Shown here: one piece after another, positions 17,298-26,648 of the stretch
Numbering within the stretch: position 1 is the stretch's first letter
Layout of the letters: each line of letters opens with the position of its first letter
Origin: Micromonospora carbonacea
GTDB lineage: Bacteria > Actinomycetota > Actinomycetes > Mycobacteriales > Micromonosporaceae
Assembly (NCBI RefSeq): GCF_014205165.1
Contig: NZ_JACHMZ010000001.1
Coordinates: forward strand, 6,678,501-6,742,500
Direction: 5' to 3'
Length of the DNA stretch: 64,000 nucleotides
Translations under genes and position numbers: made by a program
Notes under the pieces: model-generated
Told to the model about the DNA's origin: nothing
The model's database searches: none
What the model saw: the letters and a program-made list of their open reading frames with translations, nothing else

Positions 17298-19307
17298 ATG
17301 ACCCCGCACGCCCCCATGTCCCTGGGCACCGAACTGGCCACCGAACGGGCCCACCTGGACGCGTCCCGGGCCGCGCTGGCCCGCATGCGCGAACGCACCG
17401 AGGCCCTCTTCGCCACCGGCCACAACGTCGCCGGTGACGCGTACACGGCGGAGACCCTGGGGCGCACCCTGTCCCGCCGTGTCGCCGAGCTGGCCGACCA
17501 GCCCGACACCCCGCTGTTCTTCGGGCGGCTCACGTTCGGCGACGAGGAGCACCACATCGGCCGCCGGCACGTCACCGACGATCTCGGCGAGCCCATGGTG
17601 CTCGACTGGCGGGCCCCGATCTCCCGGTCGTTCTACCGGGCCAGCGCCCGCGACCCGCAGGGCGTGACCGTGCGCCGCCGCTTCGGCTTCAGCGCCGGGG
17701 CGCTGACCAGCTTCGAGGACGAACACCTGGACCGGGGCGAGGAGCTGGGCACCGCCAGCCGCATCCTCACCGCCGAGATCGAGCGCCCCCGCGTCGGCCC
17801 GATGCGCGACATCGTCGCCACCATCCAGCCGGAGCAGGACGAACTGGTCCGCGCCGACCTGGCCGCCTCGATCTGCGTCCAGGGGGCGCCCGGCACCGGG
17901 AAGACGGCCGTCGGCCTGCACCGGGCGGCGTACCTGCTCTATCTGCACCGGGAGCGGCTGCGCCGGTCCGGGGTGCTGATCGTGGGGCCGAACCGGGCGT
18001 TCCTGTCGTACATCGCGGCGGTGCTGCCGGCGCTCGGCGAGGTCGAGGTCGAGCAGGCGACCGTGGAGGACCTGATCGCCCGGGTGCCGGTGCGGGCGGT
18101 GGAGGACCCGACCCAGGCGGCGCTCAAGCACGACGCGCGGATGGCCGAGGTGCTGCGGCGGGCCGTCGAGGCCCGGATCGCCGCCCCGACCGAGCCGATC
18201 ATGGTCTCCGACGGCTCGTTCCGCTGGCGGATCGGCCTCGACCCGCTGCACCGCGTGGTCGAGGAGACCCGCCGGGAGGGGCTGCCGTACGCCACCGGCC
18301 GGGAACGGGTCCGGGCCCGGGTGGTGGGCCTGCTGCAACGCCAGGCCGAGGCCCGCCGGGCCGAGTCGCCCGGCGACGCCTGGCTGCGCCGGATGGGCAA
18401 GTGCCGTCCCGTCGCCGACTTCCTGGACACCGTCTGGCCGGCGCTCACCCCGGAAGGGCTGGTGCACGGGCTGCTCGCCGATCCGGCGGCGCTCGCCGCG
18501 GCCGCCGACGGCGTCCTCACCGGGGCCGAGCAGGCACTGCTGACCTGGGCGAAGCCGCCGCGCACCCCGAAGGCGACGAAGTGGACGGCCGCCGACGCGG
18601 TGCTCGTCGACGAGGCCGCCGGGCTGCTGGAGCGCCCCGCCGGCTTCGGGCACGTGGTGGTCGACGAGGCGCAGGACCTCTCCCCCATGCAGTGCCGGGC
18701 CATCGCCCGGCGCAGCGAACACGGGTCGATCACGCTGCTCGGCGACCTGGCGCAGGGCACCGCCCCGTGGGCCGCCCGCGACTGGCGGGAGTCCCTGGCC
18801 CACCTGGGCAAGCCGGACGCGACGGTGGTGCCGCTGAGCGTCGGCTTCCGGGTGCCCGCCGCCGTGGTGGCGTTCGCCAACCGGCTGCTGCCGGCGCTCG
18901 CGGTGGACGTACCCCCGGCGGAGTCGCTGCGCCGCGACGGCGAGCTGGACGTGCGTACGGTGGATGACCTGGTGGCGGCGACGGTGGACGAGGTGCGGGC
19001 GGCGCTGGCCCACGACGGCTCGGTCGGGGTGATCGCCGCCGACGACGCGGTCGGCGGGCTGCGGGAGGCGCTGGCCGCCGCCGGGATCGACACCGCGACC
19101 GCCGACGACGTGGCGGCCTCGGCGCGGGTCACGGTGGTCCCGGCGACGCTGGTCAAGGGCCTGGAGTACGACCACGTGGTGACCGTGGAGCCGGCGGCGA
19201 TCGTGGCGGCCGAGCCGCGCGGGCTGCACCGGCTGTACGTGGTGCTGACCCGGGCGGTCTCCCGCCTGACGGTGCTGCACACCGCCCCGCTCCCCGCCCC
19301 GCTGTAA
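17298..19307 (+). CDS. helD: HelD-family RNA polymerase recycling factor (UvrD/Rep-like)
   Basis: The 669-residue protein belongs to the actinobacterial HelD/HelR class, which removes stalled or rifampicin-bound RNA polymerase from DNA using ATP. It has an N-terminal helical arm (ERAHLDASRAALARMRERTE), Walker A GAPGTGKT near residue 195 and Walker B VVVDEAQDLSPMQ near 455, and the late motif VKGLEYDHVV. The start ATG at 17298 follows GAGGAG at eight bases. I could not find the inverted repeat known as the rifampicin-associated element upstream. The stop codon lies in a dispersed GC-rich repeat. Confidence 0.88.
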   Translation: MTPHAPMSLGTELATERAHLDASRAALARMRERTEALFATGHNVAGDAYTAETLGRTLSRRVAELADQPDTPLFFGRLTFGDEEHHIGRRHVTDDLGEPMVLDWRAPISRSFYRASARDPQGVTVRRRFGFSAGALTSFEDEHLDRGEELGTASRILTAEIERPRVGPMRDIVATIQPEQDELVRADLAASICVQGAPGTGKTAVGLHRAAYLLYLHRERLRRSGVLIVGPNRAFLSYIAAVLPALGEVEVEQATVEDLIARVPVRAVEDPTQAALKHDARMAEVLRRAVEARIAAPTEPIMVSDGSFRWRIGLDPLHRVVEETRREGLPYATGRERVRARVVGLLQRQAEARRAESPGDAWLRRMGKCRPVADFLDTVWPALTPEGLVHGLLADPAALAAAADGVLTGAEQALLTWAKPPRTPKATKWTAADAVLVDEAAGLLERPAGFGHVVVDEAQDLSPMQCRAIARRSEHGSITLLGDLAQGTAPWAARDWRESLAHLGKPDATVVPLSVGFRVPAAVVAFANRLLPALAVDVPPAESLRRDGELDVRTVDDLVAATVDEVRAALAHDGSVGVIAADDAVGGLREALAAAGIDTATADDVAASARVTVVPATLVKGLEYDHVVTVEPAAIVAAEPRGLHRLYVVLTRAVSRLTVLHTAPLPAPL

Positions 19308-19357
19308 GGAAGGGCCCCCTGTTAACGCATACGGTCGAGAAGGGTCCCCTGCTCACC
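19306..19357. repeat. Dispersed GC-palindrome repeat, copy 1
   Basis: Two cores, AAGGAAGGGCCCCCTGTTAA and AAGGGTCCCCTGCTCACC, are separated by about 15 bases. It begins on the last base pair of the helD stop codon and fills the start of the gap before the next gene. The second core has drifted most of the seven copies. Confidence 0.85.
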
Positions 19358-19468
19358 CGCCGGCAGACCCGGCTCGTCGGCGGAGCCTGCTCCCCCGGCG
19401 GATGCGCCGTCGGCGCCGGTTGTCTCGATCGGTGATGATGGGTGCACCTCGTCCGCTTGGGAGGCAGC

Positions 19469-20776
19469 ATGCACCTGTCACGCCGCGATCTCCTGCTCGC
19501 CGGGGCCGGCACCGCGCTGGCGGCCACGCCCCTGCTGGCCGCCGCCCCGGCGACGGCCGCACCCGCCGGGGCCGCCACGCCCGCCGGGCCGGCCGCACCC
19601 GCCGGATCGGGCGCGGCCACCGGGTCGGGAGCGGCGGCGGGGCGGCTGCCGGCGGACGCGCTCGACGCCGGGATCGGCGCGATCACCGACGCCGGCATGG
19701 TGGGAACGTTCGCCGAGGCCCGCGACGGCCGGGACCGGTGGCGCGGCGCGAGCGGCGTCGCCGACCTCGACACCGGCCGGTCGATGCGGCCCGGCTTCCA
19801 GCACCGGGTCGGCAGCATCACGAAGACGTTCGTCGCCGCCACGCTGCTGCGCCTGGCCGGCGAGGGCCGGGTGGCGCTGGACGCCCCGCTCGGCCACTAT
19901 CTCCCGCAGTACGCCGTGCCCGGGGTCACCGTCGCGATGCTGCTCAACCACACCAGCGGCATCGGCGACTACGACACCGTGCTGTTCACCAGCGGCTACG
20001 ACGTCGAGCGGCTCCGGTTCACCACGTTCACCCCGGACCAGCTCGCCCGGATCGGGCTCGACGAGCCCCGCACCGGGGCGCCGGGCGCGGGGTTCGCCTA
20101 CTCGAACACCAACTACGTCCTCGCCGGCCTGGTCGTCGAGCGGGTGACCGGCCGCAGCGCGGCCGACGAGGTGCACCGGCGGGTCATCCGGCCGCTGGGG
20201 CTGCGCCAGACGTACTTCCCGGGGCGGCGCACCCGCATCGCCGGGCCGCACAGCGCGGCGTACCTGCCCTGGTACGACGGCCAGCTCCGCGACTTCAGCG
20301 TGACGAACATGTCGTGGGCGTGGACGGCCGGCGCGCTGGTCTCCACGGCGGAGGACCTCAACCGGTTCTTCCGCGCGCTGCTCGGGGGCCGGCTGCTGCG
20401 CCCGGCCGAGCTGGCCCGGATGCGGACCACCGTGCCGCTGAACCCGGCGCAGCCGGAGGCCGGCGGGTACGGCCTCGGCCTGCTGTGGCTGGCGCTGCCC
20501 GGCGGCCGGTTCTGGGGCCACGACGGGGTGGTCTTCGGGCACGCCACGATCTCGCTGCACGCCCCCGACGGCTCCCGCCAGGTGACGCTCGGCACGAACG
20601 TCACGCACTACCAGGTGCCCGGCCAGCCCGACCCGATCGGGGCCGCCACCGGCGCGTTCCTGGTCACCGCCCTGTCCGGCCCGGCCGCCGCCAGGTCGGC
20701 GGACGCGGCCCGGATGCCGGCCCCGACGACCCCGCTGCCGGGGAGCCCGGCGTTGACCCGGCCCCTGCCCCGCTGA
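19469..20776 (+). CDS. Tat-exported class C beta-lactamase-like serine hydrolase
   Basis: The 435-residue protein starts at ATG 19469 after GGGAGG. It has a twin-arginine signal (SRRDLLLAGAGTALAA), an Ala/Gly/Pro linker to about residue 68, and a beta-lactamase / D-Ala-D-Ala carboxypeptidase family domain. The catalytic SxxK is SITK, the YxN is YSN in FAYSNTNY, and the third motif is HDG in GHDGVVFG, as in many esterase or carboxypeptidase members of the S12 family. It probably hydrolyses a peptide or ester outside the cell. It appears monocistronic. Confidence 0.88.
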   Translation: MHLSRRDLLLAGAGTALAATPLLAAAPATAAPAGAATPAGPAAPAGSGAATGSGAAAGRLPADALDAGIGAITDAGMVGTFAEARDGRDRWRGASGVADLDTGRSMRPGFQHRVGSITKTFVAATLLRLAGEGRVALDAPLGHYLPQYAVPGVTVAMLLNHTSGIGDYDTVLFTSGYDVERLRFTTFTPDQLARIGLDEPRTGAPGAGFAYSNTNYVLAGLVVERVTGRSAADEVHRRVIRPLGLRQTYFPGRRTRIAGPHSAAYLPWYDGQLRDFSVTNMSWAWTAGALVSTAEDLNRFFRALLGGRLLRPAELARMRTTVPLNPAQPEAGGYGLGLLWLALPGGRFWGHDGVVFGHATISLHAPDGSRQVTLGTNVTHYQVPGQPDPIGAATGAFLVTALSGPAAARSADAARMPAPTTPLPGSPALTRPLPR

Positions 20777-20908
20777 CCTCCGCGCCGGCCCGGCACGGTC
20801 ACTTCGGCGGTCACCGTACGGCCGATGGACCCTGCCCCGGGTGGCGCGAGGGGAGTAGACCGAAGGCGACGGCCGACCGTGTCCGCCGGCCCGACCGAAG
20901 GAGCACCG

Positions 20909-21853
20909 ATGATCCTCGCCCGCGCCGACCAGGCCACCCGCCGGTACGGCGACGTGCTCGCCCTCGACCGGGTCGACCTCGACGTGCGCGCGGGTGAGCT
21001 GGTCGGCCTGCTCGGGCCGAACGGCGCCGGCAAGAGCACCCTGCTCAACCTGCTCGTCGGGCTGCGCCGGCCCACCGCCGGCCGGGTCGAGCTGTTCGGC
21101 GGCGACCCCCGCGACCCCGCTCACCGCCTGGCGGTCGGCGTCACCCCGCAGGAGACCGGCCTGCCGGCCACCCTCCGGGTCGGCGAGGTGGTCGACTTCG
21201 TCGCCGCGCACTACCCGGACCCGGTCCCCCGGGGCGAGCTGCTCGACCGGTTCGGCCTCGCCGACCAGGTACGCCGGCAGACCGGCGGGCTCTCCGGCGG
21301 CCAGCGCCGGCGGCTGGCCGTGGCGCTCGCCTTCGTCGGGCGGCCCCGGCTGGTGCTCCTCGACGAGCCGACCACCGGACTGGACGTCGAGGCCCGGCAC
21401 ACGCTGTGGGAGGCGATCCGCGGCTTCCACGCCGACGGCGGCACGGTGCTGCTGAGCAGTCACTACCTGGAGGAGGTGGAGGCGCTGGCGCACCGGGTGG
21501 TGGTGATCGGGCAGGGGCGGGTGCTGGCCGACGACAGCACGGCGGCGATCCGCTCGGTGGTCGGCGTACGCCGGGTCAGCCTGGTCGCGGGCGACCTGCC
21601 CGACCTGCCGGGCGTGGTCCGGGTCGAGCGGGTCGACGACCGCACCCACCTGCTCACCAGCGACTCCGACCGGCTGGTCCGGGAGCTGGTGACCAGCGGG
21701 GTGGCCTTCCGCGACCTGGAGGTGCGCCCCACCTCGCTGGAGGAGGCGTTCCTGGCCATCACCTCCCCCGGCGGGCACGGGCCAGCCACCCCCGGCGGGC
21801 ACGCGCCCGCCGCCCCGGGTGGGCAGGGCGCCGCCGCCCCGACCGCCGCGTAA
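20909..21853 (+). CDS. ABC transporter ATP-binding protein
   Basis: The 314-residue ATPase has Walker [10 protein letters not shown], the signature LSGGQRRR, and Walker B LVLLDEPTTGLD. It is of the DrrA/ABC-2 exporter type. The start ATG at 20909 follows AAGGAG at five bases. The C-terminal 30 residues contain PGGH/PGGQ repeats (a short DNA tandem) that are not part of the domain. It is followed after 13 bases by its permease gene. Confidence 0.93.
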   Translation: MILARADQATRRYGDVLALDRVDLDVRAGELVGLLGPNGAGKSTLLNLLVGLRRPTAGRVELFGGDPRDPAHRLAVGVTPQETGLPATLRVGEVVDFVAAHYPDPVPRGELLDRFGLADQVRRQTGGLSGGQRRRLAVALAFVGRPRLVLLDEPTTGLDVEARHTLWEAIRGFHADGGTVLLSSHYLEEVEALAHRVVVIGQGRVLADDSTAAIRSVVGVRRVSLVAGDLPDLPGVVRVERVDDRTHLLTSDSDRLVRELVTSGVAFRDLEVRPTSLEEAFLAITSPGGHGPATPGGHAPAAPGGQGAAAPTAA

Positions 21854-21866
21854 GGAGACCGCCCCC

Positions 21867-22604
21867 GTGAGACTCGCCCTCGTGCACGCCCGCTACCAGC
21901 TGTTGCAGACGCTCCGCATCCCGGTGGCGGTCTTCGGCAGCGCCTTCTTCCCGGCCGTGGCGATGCTCTTCTTCGTGGTCCCGTTCGCCGGGGACGATCC
22001 GACGGGCGCCACCTACGCCACCGCCGCGATGGTCACGTTCGCGGTGATGAGCGCCAACATCTTCCAGTACGGCGTGGGCGTGGCCGAGGACCGCGACCAG
22101 CCCTGGAACCCGTACACCCGGACGCTGCCGGCCGGGGCGGCGCCGGCCTTCGCCGGCCGGGTGCTCGCGGGCCTGGCGCTGACCTTCCTCTCGCTGCTCC
22201 CGGTCGTGGTGATCGCGGCGCTGTTCACCGACGCCCGGATCAGTCCCTGGGCGTTCGGCCTGGCCGTGGCCGTGGTCGGGCTGATCTCCGTGCCGTTCAC
22301 GCTGATGGGGCTCGCCATCGGGTACGCGCTGCCGAGCAAGGCGGCGATCGTGGTCGCGCAGATCGTCTTCTTCCCGCTGGCGTTCGGCGGCGGGCTGCTC
22401 TCCGCCCCGGACGCCGCGCCCGCCTTCGTCAGGGCGATCGCGCCGTACCTGCCGACGCGGGGCGCGGTCGAGCTGATGTGGGCGGCGGTCGGCGACTGGC
22501 GTCCCGCGCCGGTGTCGGTGCTGATGCTCGGCGTCTGGGTGGTGGCGCTGGCGGCGCTCGCCGGCTGGGCGTACCGGCGCGACGAGGGCCGCCGCTTCCG
22601 CTGA
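21867..22604 (+). CDS. ABC-2 type transporter permease
   Basis: The 245-residue protein has six predicted membrane segments and the ABC-2 permease layout. It starts at GTG 21867, nine bases after AAGGAG. Co-transcribed with the ATPase gene upstream, it forms an exporter for a lipid, drug or antibiotic; the substrate is not evident. Confidence 0.9.
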   Translation: MRLALVHARYQLLQTLRIPVAVFGSAFFPAVAMLFFVVPFAGDDPTGATYATAAMVTFAVMSANIFQYGVGVAEDRDQPWNPYTRTLPAGAAPAFAGRVLAGLALTFLSLLPVVVIAALFTDARISPWAFGLAVAVVGLISVPFTLMGLAIGYALPSKAAIVVAQIVFFPLAFGGGLLSAPDAAPAFVRAIAPYLPTRGAVELMWAAVGDWRPAPVSVLMLGVWVVALAALAGWAYRRDEGRRFR

Positions 22605-22815
22605 GACGCCCGGTCAGGTGTCCGGCGAGCGCCCGTGGGCGCGGGTCGGGGCCGGCGGCCCCCTGCAACGGACGGGGCCGGCGGTCGCCGGCAAGGGACC
22701 GGGCCCGCCGCCCGGCCGGGGCGTTTCGTCCCGTTCCCGCCCGTTCCATCGGGTGCCGGTGCCAGGATGCGGGCAGGGCGTCCCGCCGGGCCGCCACCTG
22801 TGGAGGGAGGGCAGC

Positions 22816-23622
22816 GTGAGCAGCGTCCCGCCGCCGCCGGGCACGCCGTGCTGGGCCGACCTGGCCACCCCGGGCCTGGCGGACGCCCGGCGCTTCTACC
22901 CGGAGCTGTTCGGCTGGACCACCCGGATCGCCCCGCAGCCGGAGGCCGCCGGCTACACCACGTTCCTGCTCGGCGGGCGCGCGGTGGCCGGGGCCGGACC
23001 GCCGGCCGCGCCCGACCAGGTGCCGATCTGGTCGACGTACGTGGCGACCGACCACGCGGACCTGGTCACGACCCGGGTCGAGGCGGCCGGGGGGCAGGTG
23101 CTGGTCGGTCCGTTCGACGTGTTCGACCAGGGGCGGATGGCGGTCTTCGCCGACCCGGCCGGCGCGGTGTTCAGCGTCTGGCAGCCGATGGCCCACCCCG
23201 GGGCGGAGCTGTCCGACACCCCCGGGGCGATGAGCTGGAACGAGCTGGTCACGCCCGACCCGGAAGGCGCGAAGGTCTTCTACGAGCTGGTCTTCGGCTG
23301 GCGTCCGGAGGAGCAGCCGGCGGGCCCGGTCCCGCCGGAGACGGGCGGGACCACCCGCCCCTCCTACACCGGCTGGCGGTGCGGCGAACGGATCGTCGGC
23401 GGGATGATGCCGCCGCTGGCCGACGACTTCCCGGCCGACCTGCCGGCGTACTGGACGGTGTACTTCGCCGTGGCCGACGCCGACGACGCCGCCGCCCGCG
23501 CCACCGAGCTGGGCGGTTCCGTCCTGGTGCCGCCGCACGACACCCCGCAGGGCCGCCTCGCCGCGCTGCGCGACCCCCAGGGCGCGCTGTTCTCCGTCAT
23601 CGCCCGGCCCACGCGCGGCTGA
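22816..23622 (+). CDS. VOC family protein with two glyoxalase-like domains
   Basis: The 268-residue protein is made of two similar vicinal-oxygen-chelate domains (CWADLATPGLADARRFY and MSWNELVTPDPEGAKVFY start them). This is the layout of the mycobacterial CFP32 / 27 kDa antigen group. Its reaction is unknown; the group includes glyoxalase- and hydroxylase-like proteins. The start GTG at 22816 lies behind GGAGGGAGGG. It is cytoplasmic and not clearly in an operon. Confidence 0.88.
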   Translation: MSSVPPPPGTPCWADLATPGLADARRFYPELFGWTTRIAPQPEAAGYTTFLLGGRAVAGAGPPAAPDQVPIWSTYVATDHADLVTTRVEAAGGQVLVGPFDVFDQGRMAVFADPAGAVFSVWQPMAHPGAELSDTPGAMSWNELVTPDPEGAKVFYELVFGWRPEEQPAGPVPPETGGTTRPSYTGWRCGERIVGGMMPPLADDFPADLPAYWTVYFAVADADDAAARATELGGSVLVPPHDTPQGRLAALRDPQGALFSVIARPTRG

Positions 23623-23633
23623 CGGCCAGCGGC

Positions 23634-23689
23634 TTGTTAACAGGGGCCCCTTCCTATACAGAATGCGTTAACAGGGGGCCCCTCCTTAC
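23634..23689. repeat. Dispersed GC-palindrome repeat, copy 2
   Basis: TTGTTAACAGGGGCCCCTTC and GCGTTAACAGGGGGCCCCTC are direct copies 17 bases apart. The element fills the space between the convergent VOC gene and the B12 ATPase gene, ending four bases before that stop codon. The orientation is opposite to copy 1. Confidence 0.9.
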
Positions 23690-23692
23690 GCC

Positions 23693-24529
23693 TCAGCGGG
23701 GGCGGACCGGGACCACCAGGGGGCCGTGCTCGCCGGGCAGGACCCGGACCGAGGCGCGGTAGTGCCTCGCCAGCAGGTCCTCGGTGAGCACGTCGCGCGG
23801 CGGGCCGGCGGCGGCGACCCGGCCCGCCGCGAGCAGGACCATCCGGTCGGCGTACTCGCCGGCCAGGGAGAGGTCGTGCATGGTGGCGAGGACGGTGAGA
23901 CCGTGCGCGCGGCGGAGCTGGTCGACCAGTTCGAGCACCTCCTGCTGGTGGCCGATGTCGAGCGCGCTGGTCGGCTCGTCGAGCAGCAGCAGGGTCGCCC
24001 CCTGCGCCAGCGCCCGGGCCAGGAAGACCCGCTGCCGCTCGCCGCCGGACAGGGTGGCCAGCTCGCGGCGGCCGAAGCCGACCAGGTCGAGGCGGGTCAG
24101 CACGTCCCGCACGGCGGCGAGGTCGGCGGCGGACTCCCGGCCCAACGGGGGGACGTACGGGGTGCGGCCGAGCAGCACGTAGTCGAAGACGGTCATGCCG
24201 GCCGGGACGACCGGGGACTGCGCGACGGTGGCCACCACCCGGGCCCGCTCGCGGCGGCGCAGCGCCTCGCTCGGCGTACCGAAGATGCGGATCGCGCCCG
24301 GCGCGGGCAGCAGGCCGCCGAGGGCGCGCAGCAGGGTCGACTTGCCGGCGCCGTTCGGGCCGATCACGGTGACCCACTCGCCCCGCTCGACGGTCAGGTC
24401 GACGCCGGCCAGGATCGGCGTGCCGTCCAGGCTGACCCGCAGGTCCCGCACCTCGACGGCGGGCGGGGCACCCGGTGGCGGACCGGCGGGCGGGACGGTC
24501 GACGCGCCTCCGGTCGACGCGGCGGTCAC
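23693..24529 (-). CDS. btuD: Cobalamin ABC importer ATPase (BtuD-type)
   Basis: The 278-residue FecE/BtuD-type ATPase has Walker [10 protein letters not shown], the signature LSGGERQRV and Walker B LLLLDEPTSALD. The start GTG at 24529 overlaps the permease stop by four bases (GTGA). Assignment to B12 rather than siderophore rests on the cobalamin riboswitch ahead of the operon. A Pro/Gly-rich N-terminal extension of about 20 residues precedes the domain. Confidence 0.88.
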   Translation of the reverse strand: MTAASTGGASTVPPAGPPPGAPPAVEVRDLRVSLDGTPILAGVDLTVERGEWVTVIGPNGAGKSTLLRALGGLLPAPGAIRIFGTPSEALRRRERARVVATVAQSPVVPAGMTVFDYVLLGRTPYVPPLGRESAADLAAVRDVLTRLDLVGFGRRELATLSGGERQRVFLARALAQGATLLLLDEPTSALDIGHQQEVLELVDQLRRAHGLTVLATMHDLSLAGEYADRMVLLAAGRVAAAGPPRDVLTEDLLARHYRASVRVLPGEHGPLVVPVRPR

Positions 24530-25608
24530 GTCAGCACCCGACGGGCGGTGCGCAGCACCAGGACGAAGAACGGGCCGCCGAGCAGCGCGGTGACCACGCC
24601 GATGGGCACCTCGGCGGGCGCGGCGGCGGTCCGGGCGACCACGTCGGTCAGCGCCAGGAACGCCCCGCCGAAGAGCAGGGACAGCGGCAGGATCACCCGG
24701 TAGCTGGACCCGGCGAGCAGCCGCACGGTGTGCGGGACGATGATCCCGACGAAGCCGATCAGCCCGGACGCGGAGACGGCGGCGGCGGTGCCGAGCGAGG
24801 CGGCGGCGATCAGCAGGTAGCGGGAGCGCTGCGGGTGCAGGCCGAGGCTGCGGGCCTCGTCGTCGCCGACGGAGAGGACGTCCAGCTCGCGCCGGTGCAG
24901 CAGCACGACGACCGTGGTGAGCAGGAAGTACGGCAGGACCAGCCGGACGTCGTGCCAGCCGGCGGTGGCCAGCCGGCCGAGCAGCCACGAGTAGACCTGC
25001 TGGATGCTGTCGGAGTTGCGCTGGAGCAGGTAGGTCTGCCCGGCGGAGAGGAACGCGGAGACGGCCACCCCGGCCAGGATCAGTGTGGCCGTGGAGCGCC
25101 CCCGCCCGCCGGCGACCCCGAGCAGGTACGTCATGGCGACCGCGCCGAGCGAGCCGACGAACGCGGCGAGGGGAACGGTGAGCGGCAGCCCGGTCGGCGC
25201 GCCGCCCGCCACGGCCCCGAGGGAGATCACGGCGGTGACGGCGAGGCCGGCGCCGGCCGCCACCCCGAGCAGGTACGGGTCGGCCAGCGGGTTGCGGAAC
25301 ACACCCTGGTAGCAGCCGCCGGCCAGGGCGAGCAGGCCGCCGACGAGCAGCCCGAGCACGACCCGGGGCAGCCGCAGCTCGGTGACGATGGCGATCTCGC
25401 GTTCGCTCAGTCCACTGTCGAGGCGCACCCCGGGCAGCAGGTTGAGCAGTTCGGCGGCGACGCTGCCGGGGGGCAGGCTGACCGGGCCGAGCGACACCCC
25501 GGCGACGAGCGCGACCAGCACGGCGGCCACCCCCGCGGCCAGCCAGCCGGGCCGCAGCCCGGCCGGCCGCTGCGCGAAGGAGGGGCCCCTTGTCAACGCT
25601 TTCTGCAT
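24526..25608 (-). CDS. btuC: Cobalamin ABC importer permease (BtuC/FecCD family)
   Basis: The 360-residue FecCD-family permease has about ten membrane segments and the motif GLIGFVGIIVPH that contacts the ATPase. The only available ATG (25608) lies inside dispersed repeat copy 3, which also supplies GAAGGGG as a possible ribosome binding site. The first 13 residues (MQKALTRGPSFAQ) are repeat-encoded. A GTG about 26 codons further in would cut into the first membrane segment. The gene sits between btuF and btuD in the riboswitch-controlled operon. Confidence 0.85.
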   Translation of the reverse strand: MQKALTRGPSFAQRPAGLRPGWLAAGVAAVLVALVAGVSLGPVSLPPGSVAAELLNLLPGVRLDSGLSEREIAIVTELRLPRVVLGLLVGGLLALAGGCYQGVFRNPLADPYLLGVAAGAGLAVTAVISLGAVAGGAPTGLPLTVPLAAFVGSLGAVAMTYLLGVAGGRGRSTATLILAGVAVSAFLSAGQTYLLQRNSDSIQQVYSWLLGRLATAGWHDVRLVLPYFLLTTVVVLLHRRELDVLSVGDDEARSLGLHPQRSRYLLIAAASLGTAAAVSASGLIGFVGIIVPHTVRLLAGSSYRVILPLSLLFGGAFLALTDVVARTAAAPAEVPIGVVTALLGGPFFVLVLRTARRVLT

Positions 25609-25630
25609 AGCAGGGGCCCCTTCTTAACGC
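25577..25630. repeat. Dispersed GC-palindrome repeat, copy 3
   Basis: AAGGAGGGGCCCCTTGTCAA and AGCAGGGGCCCCTTCTTAAC frame a 12-base centre. It overlaps the N-terminal codons of the permease gene, including its ATG. Confidence 0.9.
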
Positions 25631-25704
25631 CCCTCACCGCGAGCCGCGCGCCACGCCGGCAGCGACGGATGGGCAGCCGCGCGCCGAGGAGAGCACGCCG
25701 AGGG

Positions 25705-26643
25705 TCACGCCGGCACCTTGGCGACGGCGTCGACGACGGCCCGGAGCAGGTCGACGACCCGGGGGCCCCAGCGCGAGGCGATGTCGTCGTCGAGCGCGAC
25801 GACCTGGTTGTTCTTGACGGCGGTGACGCCGGCCCAGCCGCTGCGCGCCTTGACGGTCTCGGGGCTCTGCTTGCAGCACTTGGTGTCGGCCAGGAAGACG
25901 AAGTCGGGGTTCGCCTTGACGATGATCTCCTGGGAGAGCTGCGGGTACCCGCCGTTCTTGCCGTCGGCGTCGGCGGCGTCGGCGATGTTCTCCAGCCCGG
26001 CGAGGGCGTAGATCGAGCCGATGAAGGTCCTGCTGGTCGCGCTGTAGAGCTCCGGGCCCAGCTCGTGGTAATAGGTCAGCTTCGCCGACCGCTGCGGCAG
26101 GTCCTTGGTGAGCTTGGCGATGTCGTCCTTCATCCGGGTGACGACGTCGGCGGCCTCGTCCGGGTGGCCGGTCAGCGTGCCGAGGTCGGCGAGCTGCCGG
26201 TAGGAGTCCTCCAGGGTGGTCGCCGCCGGGGTGACCAGCACCGGGATCTTCAGCGTGGTGAGCTGGTCGACGATCTTGTTGGTGTCGTTGGAGAGCACCA
26301 CCAGGTCGGGGCTCTTGCCGGCGATCGCCTCGGCGTTGGGCTGGAAGCCGGACAGGTCGGTCTTCGGCGCGTCCGGCGGGTAGTTGGACTGGTCGTCGAC
26401 GGCGGTGACCTGCTTGCCCGCGCCGATGGCGAAGAGCATCTCGGTGGCGGTCGGCGAGAGCGAGACGATCTTCTCGGGCCGCTTGTCGAGCGTGAGCTTG
26501 CCGACGGTGGCCGGGAAGGCGGCGGCGGCCGAGCTGCCACCGGGGGCCGGGGCGTCGTCGGAGCTCTTCTCGGCGCACGCACCGAGCGCGAGCGCGGCCA
26601 CCGCGAGGGTCGCGGCGAAGAGCCGGGGGGTACGTCGGAACAC
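25705..26643 (-). CDS. btuF: Cobalamin-binding lipoprotein (BtuF-type)
   Basis: The 312-residue protein has a lipoprotein signal with lipobox LGAC (Cys23), a linker, and a type III periplasmic-binding fold (KIVSLSPTATEMLFAIGAG, GAGKQVTAVDD). It would capture B12 at the outer face of the membrane for the permease-ATPase pair. The start GTG at 26643 is four bases after AGGAGG. That ribosome binding site is inside the 3' arm of a 10 bp hairpin at the end of the riboswitch. Confidence 0.88.
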   Translation of the reverse strand: MFRRTPRLFAATLAVAALALGACAEKSSDDAPAPGGSSAAAAFPATVGKLTLDKRPEKIVSLSPTATEMLFAIGAGKQVTAVDDQSNYPPDAPKTDLSGFQPNAEAIAGKSPDLVVLSNDTNKIVDQLTTLKIPVLVTPAATTLEDSYRQLADLGTLTGHPDEAADVVTRMKDDIAKLTKDLPQRSAKLTYYHELGPELYSATSRTFIGSIYALAGLENIADAADADGKNGGYPQLSQEIIVKANPDFVFLADTKCCKQSPETVKARSGWAGVTAVKNNQVVALDDDIASRWGPRVVDLLRAVVDAVAKVPA

Positions 26644-26648
26644 TGGTC

